From: Thysanoteuthis rhombus
Taxonomy: Eukaryota > Mollusca > Cephalopoda > Oegopsida > Thysanoteuthidae
Assembly (NCBI GenBank): GCA_963457665.1
Contig: OY735219.1
Span: 38,061,977-38,125,976, forward strand
DNA length: 64,000 nucleotides
Reading direction: 5' to 3'
Shown here: piece by piece, positions 24,290 through 36,392 of the stretch
Layout of the letters: every line of letters starts with the position of its first letter
How positions within the stretch are numbered: position 1 is the first letter of the stretch
Program-made: the position numbers and the translations under genes
Notes under the pieces: model-generated
What the model saw: only the letters and a program-made list of their open reading frames with translations
Told to the model about the DNA's origin: nothing
Database searches by the model: none

Positions 24290-25245
24290 TTTACAATCTC
24301 AAGCCTTCACTTAGGCAACTTCACTATTCCCCTCGAGTACTTAATTCCCTTCTTAGTAGAGAAGTGTTTGTGGTGCCTTTTATAGTTTTTTTTTTTAGAA
24401 AACTGAGTTTTTCTTCATCAAGCGTATTTCGTAAAGGTGGGGATAAATGGAGATCTAAATATGCAGTATCTAGTGAACATGGAGAATGAGAGGAAACTGT
24501 CCAGTCAGGTTTTAACAATTTTTGTCCGGACACCAAAGAAACATGCAATCTAGCCTCATCCTGATGGAATATCAGTCAAGTCTCATTGATTGATTTTGGA
24601 TGATTTTGGTCGAGTATTGCCTTGTGTTGGTATAATTGTGAGCAGTACTTGTTCGAATCAATCATTTGCTGCTCCTAAGGGAGCTCATAGCAGAGGACCC
24701 CTTCCATTCTCCTTCCATATACGTACCATCAACTTCTTTAGTTAAAGTCAGTGCTTTGGTACGGTTGGTGGCGGCTTCTTTCACTAATCCTACAATCTAC
24801 TGCAAAGTATCCGTTTTTCATCGTCCGTCAGTTTTTTTTTTCGAAGACCGAACATTTCCATTGTGTAGAAGCAACACCCCAAAGTGACTAAATTATACAA
24901 GCTGGTGCAAACGATTTTTTTTCGATGCTTGGTCTCAATATTTTGAGTGTGTCAGCTACGTTCTGTGTCGTAAAAAGTTGATCATTTTCAAGTAATTTTG
25001 ATGTAGATTAGAGCAGTTTGAACATCAACTGCTCTATGCGCCTGTAAAGCATCGTCCAGAGCAAAATCTCTAGCATGAAACTTCACAAACCACTTTTGAC
25101 TCGTTTGATAATTCACAGTACCTTCTCCATATACTGCACAATCCCTCTGCTTTGAATAGCATTTTTACCATTCTTAATACAGAAATAACATGATATGCCG
25201 AAATTGTTGCTTATTTTTTTTTCTATTTTCAATGTTAATTTTTCA
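24290..25245 (-). pseudogene. Decayed mariner (Tc1/mariner) transposase
   Basis: On the minus strand the N-terminal helix-turn-helix region is recognisable (CAVYGEGTVNYQTSQKWFVK then FHARDFALDD, about 25060-25150), followed by ENDQLFTTQNVADTLKI (about 24930-24985). The C-terminal part of the DDD catalytic domain follows (HVSLVSGQKLLKPDWTV, about 24500-24550), then a LSFLKKK/RRE stretch, and ends with G-I-V-K-L-P near 24305. Length, about 950 bp, is close to a full ~345-residue mariner gene. The frame changes many times, with several stops, so it is inactive. The expected PYSPDLAP-like motif is degraded (PCSLDTAY). No terminal inverted repeats were found. Confidence 0.85.
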
Positions 25246-25384
25246 ATTAGTTTTAGCGATTGATATAAAATTATTTCACAAGCACAGGATTATAGACTGA
25301 TATTGTCTTCTTTTTAAAAACTTTTTCAAAATATGATTCACAGTTTTTCTCCTTGCATCTTCCTTATCCGTAATTTCCCTTTCA

Positions 25385-25780
25385 GTGGTGCGTGGACAAC
25401 TCATTAGAATTCCGTTCTTGATAACTGTTCGTTTCAATGAAGTGACTCCGACAAAGCATTTGGGATTAATTCAGATTTCCCCAATTCTTCAGCCTGATGT
25501 CTTAATTACTTGGTTATTCTTTGCAGGTGTATGCATGTTACAGTTTAAATTACAGCGGACAGTGGTCTTGATACGTCAGCAAGATTCACCCTCCCCTGTT
25601 TCGTGTCTCCCAAATATCACAAGTATTAGACTGGCAACACATTCATGGATGGGACAGTTTGTTTGGTCGTTGCCTTTTCAAGTTATCCTTAAGATAAAAG
25701 CTGTGATTCAATTCACAAGAATATGTTGGACATCTACCATGTGTTCTGGTTCATTCACTAATGGCATTCCTTTAATTTAA
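25385..25780 (+). CDS. Unassigned 131-codon open frame after an acceptor-like tract
   Basis: An open frame of about 395 bp follows a strong pyrimidine tract ending TTTCCCTTTCAG. It begins with GTG, so it would have to be an internal or terminal exon. The translation (VRGQLIRIPFLITVRF at the start) shows no recognised family. It lies directly beyond the 5' end of the mariner fossil but on the opposite strand. A chance open frame is quite possible. Confidence 0.2.
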   Translation: MVRGQLIRIPFLITVRFNEVTPTKHLGLIQISPILQPDVLITWLFFAGVCMLQFKLQRTVVLIRQQDSPSPVSCLPNITSIRLATHSWMGQFVWSLPFQVILKIKAVIQFTRICWTSTMCSGSFTNGIPLI

Positions 25781-25884
25781 TCTCTTTATCTTCAAGCCTA
25801 TAAATCAGACTTAGAACCTTTCTTAACTATCTCAGTTCTTTATGCATTGGTTAAATTATTTAAAGCGTCATACTGATTTTATAG

Positions 25885-26215
25885 AAGATATTTTTTACAT
25901 GTATTGACATCGGGTGGGTTTAATTTGCCTCTACCAACAAAGATGGATGAGGTATATGCATTCATTCGAGTGTGTCTTTCTGTCGATCTGTCTGTGCATT
26001 TGTCTGTTTGTCCGCTCGATATCCCAAAATCCCCAATGAATAACATTTTGTGAAAGGATGAGCCGTGGGCAACGGGACAAGAGAGTAAATCTTGGAACGG
26101 ATCAAAGATTCTTTTTTTTTTTTCAGTGAATTTCAACGACAGTCAGTGGAAGGATGGACCCTGGGTCATGGAAGAAATGATTCAATTTGGGGGCTGATCA
26201 AAGATTTTTTTTTCA
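25885..26215 (+). repeat. Dispersed repeat (GHGR type)
   Basis: TTCAACGACAGTCAGTGGAAGG, ATGGACCCTGGGTCATGGAAG and AAATGATTCAATTTGGGGGC match the inverse of 12.83-12.91 kb. An upstream part at 26.06 kb (AAAGGATGAGCCGTGGGCAACG) is a diverged second copy of the same piece, so it is locally duplicated. It ends at a (G)n run at 26.217-26.228 kb. Confidence 0.55.
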
Positions 26216-26229
26216 AGGGGGGGGGGGGT

Positions 26230-27067
26230 GACCTAGGATGTTTTAAAATCAATTCCCTTCCCCTACATTGCATTATTTATAAACTGATTTTTCCTCAGTT
26301 TTTAATGATAATGGCTTGTGAAGTTTGTTCTTGGATTATTTTCTATCTATTCACCGCTTCCTTAGGAGTAAATATTTTTTTATGTAGATCCTCACAATTG
26401 GGAACGAATTCTACATGTCTACAGGATCAGCCGAGAAAAAAATCTGCTATACTTATTTAGCAAGTCTCGTGAAAAAAAAACGAAATCTTCTGCATAAATC
26501 AATAGCTTTACTCAACTTGAGAATCGGGCATGAAAAATAACAGCAATCAGAATTCCTCCTTTTAGATCCGAAGAGTAGACGAGTAAGATTATTCCATAAC
26601 TTCCACGGAGGGATCAGCCAGGGGGAATAAACTAAGGCAAGCTAATTCTGCTGGCCATTGTTAGTTGATTTGACCCTGATCAGATCTCCCAATATAGGTA
26701 TCAAGTTACATAAATATTTATTCGCCTTGACATGAGGTGAGAATGTGACACACGGTTGAGTTCAATGTGGGGCCCCACATGCGTACGTGTGGGTAAGAAT
26801 AAAATTTGCACAGCCGTTGCAAGCAGTATGATAAAGAGGAGAACAAGTTTTTGAAAGCTGACTGATTTTTTTATGTAACTTCACATGGAACCTATTTTTT
26901 TAGCTGCAGAATTTTTCCTTATGCTTGTGAACAATATATCAGAGTCGAATAATTTACGCAAAGGAATAAAAAAAAGGAGAGTAAACCTCAAAGACACTTC
27001 TAAGATTTCACTATTATTTAGCATAAGATGGAGCTTGGATTTTTTTCAATAATCAAATATATATTAG
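26230..27067. other. Unassigned DNA
   Basis: No recognised feature. Confidence 0.4.
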
Positions 27068-27478
27068 AAACTGTCAACCATAACTTCCACTTAAACTGTC
27101 AACATAGGTTTCTTCGGGCATCACACGTACAGGCCACAAAATGGCACTAAACGACTTGAAAAGTTCACTCCTTATCATATGTAGAAAAAACTTTTTAAAA
27201 ATTCCTCTCTATAATAGATTTTTAGTGGGGGTTCAATTTGCAATGTAAGTTTATCCTAAATTGGTCGTTTGTTTGTGTCCGGTTGCGTTCACGCTTGGTT
27301 CTCGAAAAATTTGGATTTGTTAGTGTCCAACAAAAGGCAAAAGATGTGACTTATTTAGTAACCAATCATCCCTTTTTTCCAAATTTCAATTGATCATGGC
27401 ATGCTGACAAAAGAAAATGGTCATGAGATGGTTTCTGTTGAGTGACTAAACAGGCCTGTTCCTTAATCTTTTTTGTCA
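27068..27478 (+). repeat. Repeat A, copy 5
   Basis: ATTAGAAACTGTCAACCATA, TTTTTAGTGGGGGTTCAATT, TGCAATGTAAGTTTATCCTA, TTGTTTGTGTCCGG, CAAATTTCAATTGATCATGG and TGAGTGACTAAACAGGCCTG are in order. It is one of the better-preserved 3' halves. Confidence 0.88.
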
Positions 27479-28565
27479 TAGCGTAATCCATTGAAATTGC
27501 GATTGTTACTGGCAGACTTCTCAGTGAAGCCTATTCTTAGCTGATAACATTTCCAGGGTGGCTGGCTTTTTTTATTATTTGCACAGCGCAGTGACATTAG
27601 TGAATAACTGATAAGGCATTTGCCTTACGAGACAAAACTTGATTAAAAGGCGCGTCTTTTAGGTCGTAAATACAATAGTTAACCCACATGAAAAAAATTA
27701 CAAATATATTCTAATTTCTATGAGATCTTTTTCTTGGGAAAAAGAAACTTCTGAATTCGTTCAAGTGGAAGAGTATTGTTTCAAATGGTTGGTGAAAGAT
27801 TTATTAAGATTAAGAGTCTGTTGGAGCAGACGGTGGAACAGAAAAATCACACTGTTGGTGGTATGAAAAGTAAGTGAAATTTTGTGTCCTGAGAGAGAGA
27901 GAGAGAGAGTGGTCCCTGGATAGTGGAAAATTCAGTAAAGGTTCCTAGGAATAATTATTACATGGATGATCACACTAGGTCAATTCTATATAGATAGGAA
28001 ATATCATAAGTTCTTAGTAGCAAGTCAAAGAAAGCATTTTTCAAATAACGTGAGAATAGAAAACATTCGTTAACTTATGTCTTGTATTTTCCCACTGACG
28101 ATTATCAGGTTGGTATGGAAATGTGCATTAAGCTCGTTTACCATAAATTTGTTATGGAATACTGCTTCCCGATTTTTTCCTATCACCAGGAAAAGGGTGC
28201 ACTCAAACATTTCTTTCAGGGTCTCTTTGCTTGCAGCAAGCTGCTTCTTTGAAAGGGCTATTCGAAAAGCCAACTAGATTCTGCTTATCATCATTCTTTG
28301 TTAATAGCACGACTTGCTTCTCAACAGACGATGGCGACACACATTCCAGAGATCGATCAGACAACATTCACAATTGCAGTTGAAGAAGTATTGATTATAG
28401 AACGTCTGGCTAAATTGTTTTTCCTTCCTGAAAATATACCGTTGTGTCTGAGAGAAGTTTTCTTGGAGTGGAACCAAACATCAAAAGAATGAAAGAACAT
28501 CTACAATTGGGTAGAGATACAAAAGTCACAAATTAATGTAAATAGTCCGTGAGTGAGAGTGTGCG
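27479..28565. other. Unassigned DNA
   Basis: Includes a short (GA)n at 27889-27909. Open frames on both strands at 28.07-28.49 kb overlap and are unrecognised; one plus-strand frame (28298-28489) is polar and protein-like but has no splice-like borders that fit it well. Confidence 0.35.
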
Positions 28566-28985
28566 CTCATAATCATTGTCAGGCTTTTGCCACATCTATC
28601 ATGTTCACCTAGGGGCCAATACTTTCTTAACTTCTCTGGTTCGTCTCTATTCTTGTATTCTGCCGGCATCGGTTCTGCATGTGATCTCTGGGGTCCATGT
28701 TGTGAGTCAGGATGATCATCAGTTGTCTGACATGCTTTTGAATGACCGGCCCATTGCCATTTGAGTTTTCTAATGGATTCTATGATATCTCAGACTCCTG
28801 TTTTCCTCTAATATATTGTGATGTCTTGTGATCTCTCCATGTGAGGTTGAGCATGTTTTTTCATGTGTGTGTTGCATGGTTCTCAGTTGGCAGGTCAGTC
28901 TCTTGGTTCGGTTCCATGTTGCAGCTCCATAGATGACTATCGACAGGATGCATTGTTTATATACTCTTCTTTTTATGGTTCATTA
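28566..28985 (-). mobile_element. RTE-type LINE, C-terminal fragment
   Basis: Complement of the RTE C-terminal region: CTGCCGGCATCGGTTCTGCA, TGTGATCTCTGGGGTCCATG, GGCCCATTGCCATTTGAGTT, GATCTCTCCATGTGAGGTTG and CATAGATGACTATCGACAGG, in the same order as 55.6 kb. The 3' end lacks the (ATG)n tail. Coding is broken. Confidence 0.88.
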
Positions 28986-29573
28986 GAGGAAACAACGCTG
29001 TGTGAAATATGCCAATTTTTTGGCAGCAAACACAGGCTGTCTCAAAAGTAAAGCCCAATTTACTCCCAAACAATTTTATTGATGCAATAAACAAACAAGA
29101 AATATAATCAATATAGACATATATAATGTGTGGATAAACTGCTATCTCACAATGCTACAATGAGAAATTAGGTAGTTTGCCGAGGATGCAGAGTGCTGAG
29201 GGGCTATGATTTGTCTGACACTGACTTCCTGAATTCTAATGAAAAAACGGGAAAATGAATCAATCAAACAATGAAAACAGTCAAAATAAAAATATTCCTT
29301 CATGTGAAGTCAGAATTTCGGGAATATTTGACGTTTAAACATTGTCGAATTCCTACTGAGTTGAATTATGTTTTCCTGATCAAACAACAATGACAAGTCC
29401 AGACTTCCAGTTGAGATTGAAAAGTGGGAGGTTCAAAATGATGGATAGATAGAGAGGGGGAAGAGAGAGGAAGAGAGAGAGGGGCGGGACTCTATACCTA
29501 CGTCATCAATCAACGGAAGGGACAACAAAAGAAAGAAAGAAAGAAAGAGAAAAGGGAGTCTAGAGAAGGAAAT

Positions 29574-29611
<38 letters not shown>

Positions 29612-30231
29612 GCTATGAAATGCTATAAACACTATATCAAATTATCTGGTGTCGCTAAACAGATTCTTTCAATCATTTTTTCTTACTTTTTCTTTCTTTT
29701 TTTTCATTGATATAATTCTTTCTTCTTTTTCTTTCTTCTCTACTCTTCTTAGCCCTAACCGTCCATTGTAGAAACTTGAAATTTTGTACACACACACACA
29801 CACACAAACTTTACTCAATGAAAAGAGAGAATAAAATTCGGCTTAGTGACTGAAACAATCCACTGTGGAGTGGAGTGTGATACTAAAACAACCAGTCTTA
29901 TTTTCAGATGTGATTGTGAGAACAGTTTTTCTTTCACCTGATTTTTGTGTTGAACTATTGATCTAAATGTACATTTATTTTTATTTTTCTCGGTGTAAAA
30001 CATAAATTAAAAAGAAAAAAAAATACTATACTTTGAAGAGCGTCAAAATTCAGTTTGCCCGGGACACAAAAAACAAAGGCCCAGTCCTTTTTAAAGATGT
30101 GTTGTTTCAAAAAAAAAAAAAAAAATGGAAACATTCCTGAGGGAATGAAAGTTTTATATATCAATAACACATGAAAAACAAATGAATGAACCCGTCAGAA
30201 TAAAGCCCCAATAAAACAATCAACTCCGTCA

Positions 30232-30233
<2 letters not shown>
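28986..30233. other. Unassigned DNA with (GA)n, (GAAA)n and (CA)n runs
   Basis: Microsatellites at about 29447-29490, 29528-29550, 29574-29608 (GA type) and 29790-29806 (CA). The remainder has no recognised feature. Confidence 0.5.

Positions 30234-30300
<67 letters not shown>
30234..30300. repeat. (TA)n microsatellite
   Basis: About 65 bp of near-pure TA. Confidence 0.98.
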
Positions 30301-30302
<2 letters not shown>

Positions 30303-30637
30303 GTGAAATTTTTATCGTTATCAAGAAAATATATCTTCATACTTTCTATACTTATCTATGTGTGTGTGTCTGAAATTCACAAAAATGTGAAAAAGACAAG
30401 CATCATAGAACAATTGAGAAAAAAGCAGCTAATATCATTGTTAACAAACCTTGATAAAACAGTACCATATGACGCTTGCAAGGTAAATAACTATAACTCA
30501 TTTCAACCGTCACAATTCAAAACATATTGGAAGTTATCTTCTAGGTATACGTACAACTGTAAAGTTCAGTCATAGTGTCTATCTAAGGAGCTGAATAAAG
30601 CAAAACGAGAGTAAACCATTGCCATAGAAAACAATTA

Positions 30638-30640
<3 letters not shown>
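30301..30640. other. Unassigned segment bounded by two (TA)n runs
   Basis: A ~340 bp segment lies between (TA)n tracts, like the hairpin and hammerhead-like cassettes elsewhere in the window, but no matching internal motif was found. Confidence 0.4.

Positions 30641-30690
<50 letters not shown>
30641..30690. repeat. (TA)n microsatellite
   Basis: About 50 bp of TA. Confidence 0.98.
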
Positions 30691-30695
<5 letters not shown>

Positions 30696-32037
30696 GATAA
30701 ATAGTTGGTTATGATTCACGAGGTTTGTTTATTTAAGCGATCGATAATTTGCAAAAAAGTGATTTATTAACCAACCGTTACCCCAGAATTAGTAGACAGA
30801 ATGAGTAAGTAATTATTTCCACTGGAGCTATTGGATAAATGCTCTATTGACTATATCCCACGAATATCTGGTAACGGATGCAGCGATAAGAATCTTTCAA
30901 TGAGGCCTTTTCAAAGAGATCGCATCATATTTTCCTAATGCAATCACTGATTTCACCGATCACCACACAGAATAAACAAAAGGAAAGTTTCCAAACTCAC
31001 TCGACGGTGGAAATTGCCTCACCGAACGACAAATATTGCTAACAAACCTTTGGATATTCTGCAGTGCGTCTTTACTGCTGAACTATGGAAACACAAAGAT
31101 ATATCAATATAAGCAAGACGTGTCACGGTTTTTATAAGTCACCCAGCACATGGACGCAGCCGAACCAACTTTTGCATGTATACTTAATCGAGAAGGTTTT
31201 CGGCGAGTTTTAATCCCCAGCCCACAAATAGGTCTTCAAAAGTGGGGGCCGATATTCAACATAATCAGATACTGAGCGGAGACATATTTTGAGATCGTTT
31301 TCTAATGACAAAATGCAAAGTAAGGAAGATTCTTCTTTCTTTTTAATCGATTCATGTAACTAAAAATATATTATGAACGGAGCGTTTGTTTTTAAGAGGC
31401 TTCTTTAATTTTTCTCAACGGTATCAAATAGTAATAAACACCTTTTTGTAAAATCCTGGCTACCCTTCCGCTAATTTCTTCTCAAATTTTCCCCTTTGTT
31501 TGGCTGGAAAAAGAAAAAGTTTTCTCAATAAAAAAAAGATGATATCCATAAATCAAACGTAGAATTCAACCGTTTTTAAGTCAATGTTTACCTTTATCGG
31601 AAAAAAAAGACACCATTTTCTTTATTTTTAAATTCTTTTAAAACATTTAAGAGCACTCATTAAATGCATTGTGGTTGTTCCATAGCTTTCAGTATTGTGA
31701 CATTGTCACTCTTAATTTAGATCGAGCTTTACTTTTAAATTATCTGGCTAGGAAGAAAGTATAAAAAAAATCATTTTGTTTGGCTAAATACTTATTGTAT
31801 AGAATCTATTCGTATTGCTAGCCATTTTCTATGGTTTTATCTTTTGTTATCGGATGAACTTGGTCGAAAAACTCAATTCATCACCCTGAAACACTAATAT
31901 ATTATAGATAAGAGCTTAACGTACTACTTGTGGGAAAAGGCGGCTCAACCATGTTATTTACTAATCTATTTTAGTCTTTGTCATATCATCACTGACTAGA
32001 AAATCAGGAGGCACGTGTGCTTCTGACAAATGTCTAT

Positions 32038-32088
<51 letters not shown>

Positions 32089-33307
32089 ATCAACTTGACT
32101 CAACGTGTCCAAACAGCTCGACCCAACATCTGTAAATTCTTCTCGCTAACCCAATGAGAAACTTTTTCTGTCTAAAATAAGGCTTCAAAACTTCTCGATT
32201 ACTTAAAGTAAGTTAGATTCTACTTATTCACTTTCCAGGCTTAATACAAACTTTTCTATTTATAACCTATTCTCATTGCTGTCTTAAAATATAATTGCAC
32301 CACTGCTTATTTTTATTATGCTATATTCCTTCTTCATGCTCCACCGCGAATACAAATGCTATGTTCTTTGAAAGTAACGTGCAAGACTATTAAAGGATGA
32401 TCATCGACCCCAACAAATGAAGAGTATGGATCATATACGCAACATTTTGGAAATAAGGATGAAAAATCTCGGTACTTACGGTATAAAGATTTATTCAAAG
32501 AGAATACAACACAGAAAATAAGATATCTTCATTTTTTATAACACATGTATTCTAGGCTTACAAATAAGCCACTGACAGAGGAACGTACTTCCGCTGTCTT
32601 TGCCAAAAACTCTAGCCCATTCATTCACGCTCGGTCTACCTTGACTGAATCTCTCTAGCTCCAGTTAACAAAATATTTTGCCCTTTACACTCATATGCAG
32701 CAATCATAGCCCCCTGAGAGGAAATTTATGAGGCAGTTCAAAGCTGTTCGCCACCCCCATATACACTGCACAAAACTCCCGTCATTCATCTGCTATAACC
32801 CTTTCAGCACGACTTACTGTATTCACCCGTCGGTAAACGATGGATTTAACCTATTTTGATAATGGACATATTGTATCGACTTCCAAAGAGATTTATGGCC
32901 CCCCTTGGCTCAACGGGCTCCTGTACAATACATCGGCTGAACCCCTCTCTTGATGCCCCTGGCAGCAATATCAATGTCTCTGGTGATAGAGTAATCGTTG
33001 CTGCTTTTACAACTAACAGATATAAACATTTTGTGCTTTTTAGTAGCAGCTTCAAAAGAATTTTGGAGGTGAGATGAGCGTCGGTGGTGAAGCTGGAAAA
33101 TCTCTTTTATTCATCAAGAAGCAACGAAAAAATGTATTTATCGAGCTTTTGGGAACGCTTACTTCTACGTACTTCAATGCTAACTGTAACCACAGATGAT
33201 TTCAAGATGATATGCCTTCATGCCTGGGTGAAGCTGATGTGAATGCGTTGAGATATGCACTATAGCTCCCTCTACTTCAAAAGACTGCGGTTCTTTATTA
33301 GAAGGTA
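30691..33307. other. Unassigned DNA with one (CT)n run
   Basis: A (CT)n microsatellite lies at 32041-32085. The stretch 32.58-33.06 kb is GC-richer than its surroundings, and both strands are open at 32.85-33.06 kb, so it could hold a decayed exon or transposon. No family was recognised. Confidence 0.4.
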
Positions 33308-33755
33308 TTAGGAACCGTTAACCAAATCTGTCAATCAATTTTTTTTTTCAGTTGGCAATGTTGGTCTGGATGGCTGGCTAAGTGTGTATGAGAGCAAGAG
33401 GGCTGAAAATTGAAACGTTTACTCTTTATTATGCCAAGAAAAAAACAACTTTTCTTTGTTTTCTGAAGATTCCTCCCCATTATGAGTTTTTAGTGGGGGT
33501 TCAATTCGCAGTGTAAGTTTATGCTAAATTGGTCCCTTAGTTTGTGTCCAGCAACATCCATGCTGGTATTCTTTTTTAAATTCAGACTAACTCAGACATT
33601 ACTGTCCAATAAAAGGCGGGAGATGGAACTTATTCATTGATCACCCTTTTTCCAATTTTTTAAATTGATCATCCCCAACACAGCATGTTGCCAAAAGACA
33701 TTGGTCAAGAGACAGATTCTATTTGTTGACTACGCAGACCTACCTTCTATTTTTA
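33308..33755 (+). repeat. Repeat A, copy 6 (best-preserved)
   Basis: All blocks are present in order: TTAGGAACCGTTAACCAAAT, GGTCTGGATGGCTGGCTAAG, AACGTTTACTCTTTATTATG, TTTTTAGTGGGGGTTCAATT, TGTAAGTTTATGCTAAATTG, CCCTTAGTTTGTGTCCAGCA, ACAGCATGTTGCCAAAAGAC and ATTGGTCAAGAG. Total length is about 450 bp. This copy is a good query for defining the consensus. Confidence 0.92.
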
Positions 33756-34149
33756 GTTGTAACGTAAATGATAATTTCATCTCATCCTCTTGATAATTTC
33801 TCAACCTCAAACATCCTCATATGGAACCCATACCTTGTAGGTATCATAGACTCATATAAAAAAAATCACTTATATTATGCTATAAGAGCATTGTACTAAT
33901 AACCAAGCCTTTGTATTCATATTTGGGCAGGTAGATTCAAGTATATATCAAACTTTCATGTGGACTTTTCAGAGATGAAAGCCATTTCTCGAAGTTAAAA
34001 GTATACAAATTTATCGACTGAAAAGGTCATATAGCATAAAAGAATGTTCCAACGGTACTTATGCATAATATGATATTGCTACTTTGCCTGGACAATAATT
34101 ACAGATATTGATCGGGCCACGTTGATAGATAAAACTTCTGACATTATTT
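33756..34149. other. Unassigned DNA
   Basis: A weak tRNA-like stretch (ATAAGAGCATTGTACTAATA, then AGGTAGATTCAAGT) occurs at 33.88-33.95 kb but is too eroded to call. Confidence 0.35.
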
Positions 34150-34478
34150 TTGTACTGTAACAAGAACAAGAACAACAGGAACAATCCTTACCAAAACAAG
34201 GGGTATAAATCGATGAGTAAAATTCAAATCTCTCGCCGCGATTTGAACTCACAACCAACTGATTGCTAGGAGGCTGTCTTACTGACTGCGTTGAATTGAC
34301 GAGTATTAAATGTTAAGGGAAATTTATCATACAAATGTACATGGGTTTATTCCATTCTAATGAAAAAAATACATTATACAAAATATATTTTGATAGATTT
34401 TATTCCCTATATATACAGATCAAAAGTTGCAGTAATCATCTTCATCTCCAAAGTCCTGATGATGGGACAAAGGTTTTG
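34150..34478 (-). repeat. Composite tRNA-like repeat, copy 3
   Basis: Complement of the unit at 14.63 kb: TTGTACTGTAACAAGAACAA, GGAACAATCCTTACCAAAAC, GCGATTTGAACTCACAACCA (B-box side), GGAGGCTGTCTTACTGACTG (A-box side) and GTTGCAGTAATCATCTTCAT. Confidence 0.75.
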
Positions 34479-34879
34479 GTATAACATGATCATGTCTTTC
34501 TATAGGCAGTGTTTCTTGCAGTACAAGACTTCCCAGGAAGTTGAATAGCGTACAGGCGTGTTAAGCGCTCTGTCCTCAATATGAGTAAGCTCAGTTATTA
34601 CACGAATCGACAACTTTAATTTTGTAACAACTTTTGTAAAACTCTACCAATTTTGATAAAATGTATGTCATCTTGCTTAGAATTTCATTGTAAGCAATCT
34701 TTTTAATTACACCAACTCACGAAAATTGCTCTGAAACACACTAGCTACAAATTTTAAAAGAATGTTTGCCTCAAATTCGATACAATGCAATGAATGTAAA
34801 ACCGAAATCCGAACACATCCCAACTTCAGTACAAACCAAGTTATGTAACATCTACATATCATCACTCGTTTCATATGTG
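34479..34879. other. Unassigned DNA
   Basis: No recognised feature. Confidence 0.4.
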
Positions 34880-35285
34880 CTAAATGTGTGATCTGTACCG
34901 AAGCACTTCATCACAAAATTGATGTTTCCCAGAATAACATCCTAAGATTTATGACAGGGAACTATCTGAAAGATCACATCAGGATAGAGGACTTAAAACG
35001 CATCACTAAACAATACATAATAACCATAACTGTCAAGTCTAGAGGACTCTTAGGTTAAAAGAAGTAAGACTGGTCTCGCAAAAACATGTCTCAAGAGGAT
35101 GATTGAAAGTGTCCGATCACAACATTGACCGAGAAGCCGCTAACATCTTTTACAGGAATGAACTGGACCTTCTCTCAATCAACAAGGCTTCAACTGATCA
35201 AAGTCTCTGAGAATGACTAAGCCATGTTTGTACGCATTCTGCTGCAGAATGATGATGAGTTTTTAGTGATGATGATGATGATGCC
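34880..35285 (+). mobile_element. Non-LTR retrotransposon 3' end with (GATG)n-like tail
   Basis: A plus-strand frame reads KIDVSQNNILRFMTGNYLKD then HIRIEDLKRITK, the style of LINE C-terminal regions (Q-N-x-I-L-R-x-x-T-G-x-Y). Frameshifts follow and the element closes with GATGATGAGTTTTTAGTGAT and (GATG)n at 35268-35283. It is not alignable with the RTE copies at 41 and 49.5 kb, so it is a different family. Confidence 0.6.
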
Positions 35286-35454
35286 TCAGCTAGAGAAGTG
35301 AATACACCAAATCTTCCATATGCACTCAATTTGACCCTTTCTGAAAAAACGAGGATTCTCCAATTTGTAGACATATAACAAGAGTTTTACGGATGGAAAT
35401 GGAGGATTTTGAGATTCAGGCACAAATGATTTATATTCAAAAATATATTGCCTT

Positions 35455-35530
35455 TGGCATGGCTGGTTCGTGCGCTCATTTTCTAATCGGATTATTGGTG
35501 GTTCAAATCCAACCAGGAACTCCTTATCTT
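35455..35530 (+). repeat. tRNA-like SINE head
   Basis: GGCATGGCTGGTTCGTGCGC resembles a tRNA 5' half with A box, and GGTGGTTCAAATCCAACCAGG is a B box in a T-arm. An Arg-type TCT could be the anticodon, but the anticodon stem is poor. It is best seen as a tRNA-derived SINE or tRNA pseudogene. A T10 run follows. Confidence 0.5.
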
Positions 35531-35944
35531 TTTTTTTTTAATCAATGCTAATTACAGTTGAGGAAACTGTGTGTACATACTAAAAAGACATGACCAATAA
35601 GAAAAATGACTACCTACTCAATGTATTGATATGAGTGTAAAAACTTAAAAGACATAATTCAGCATAAAGTAGCTAAAAGTTTAGTTATAGAACAATCTTA
35701 TTTTACAAAGTTTAGTTACATTGGGGGACATGCCACTATAAACAGCTTTTTTGTACCACTGCATTGGTATTTTGTCTTTTTTAAGTTGAAATTTTATTGT
35801 CCAGTATTCTTTTTTTTTAGTTTTCACTGTTATATCAACACATCGTACACGTGGGTGGTTTTCTTGCTCGTGTAAATATAAAATATGACGGAGACCTCTT
35901 GAGACCGAAGTCACTTTTTTCCTGTTTACTTGTTAATGTCATAT

Positions 35945-36392
35945 TGAAAACCGGCAAGCAAAACTGATAAAATTGTTATGGTTTCGTTCAGTTTTCAAGT
36001 GGGTCTTCCAGACAGACTGGCTGGTTGTCTGACTGGCAATATATGTATCACATGTACAGGCCTCACCAATTGAGCCACAGGGCTGAAAACTTGAACATTC
36101 ACTCCTTATCATGTCTAGGAAATCTTTGTTAAATCCCTTCAAAATGAGTTTTTAATTGGGGTCCGATTTACAATGAAAGTTAATACTAGATTGTTCCCAT
36201 TAGTTTTTGTCCACTAGAATTCACGCTTTTTCTTTCTGAGAATTCGGATTTTTTTAGCGATCAACGCCTAACAAAATGTTTGAGAAGTAACTTCCTAACA
36301 ATTTTCAAATTGATCGTCCCAATACGGTATACTGTCAGAAGACGTAGGTCATGTGAGTGTTTCTATTGAGTTACTAACCAGACCAGCTGATG
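35945..36392 (+). repeat. Repeat A, copy 7
   Basis: CACATGTACAGGCCTCACCA, GGGCTGAAAACTTGAACATT, CACTCCTTATCATGTCTAGG, TTTTTAATTGGGGTCCGATT and TTGAGTTACTAACCAGACCA match in order. The 3' half is more diverged than in copy 6. Confidence 0.85.

Noticed and set aside
28070..28492. Coding-like frames on both strands (for example one reading PEIDQTTFTIAVEEVLIIER)
   Set aside because: No splice borders or family match; adjacent to an RTE fragment and probably old repeat sequence.
30303..30575. 90-codon open frame with a signal-peptide-like start (hydrophobic YIFILSILIYVCVS) and a donor-like AAG|GTAAAT after it
   Set aside because: It starts with GTG and has no in-frame ATG before the hydrophobic stretch. 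It lies between two (TA)n runs and has no credible acceptor, so a secreted-protein exon is not supported.
32846..33077. Open frames on both strands in a GC-richer patch
   Set aside because: Neither strand shows a recognised family or fitting splice sites, and both are equally open.
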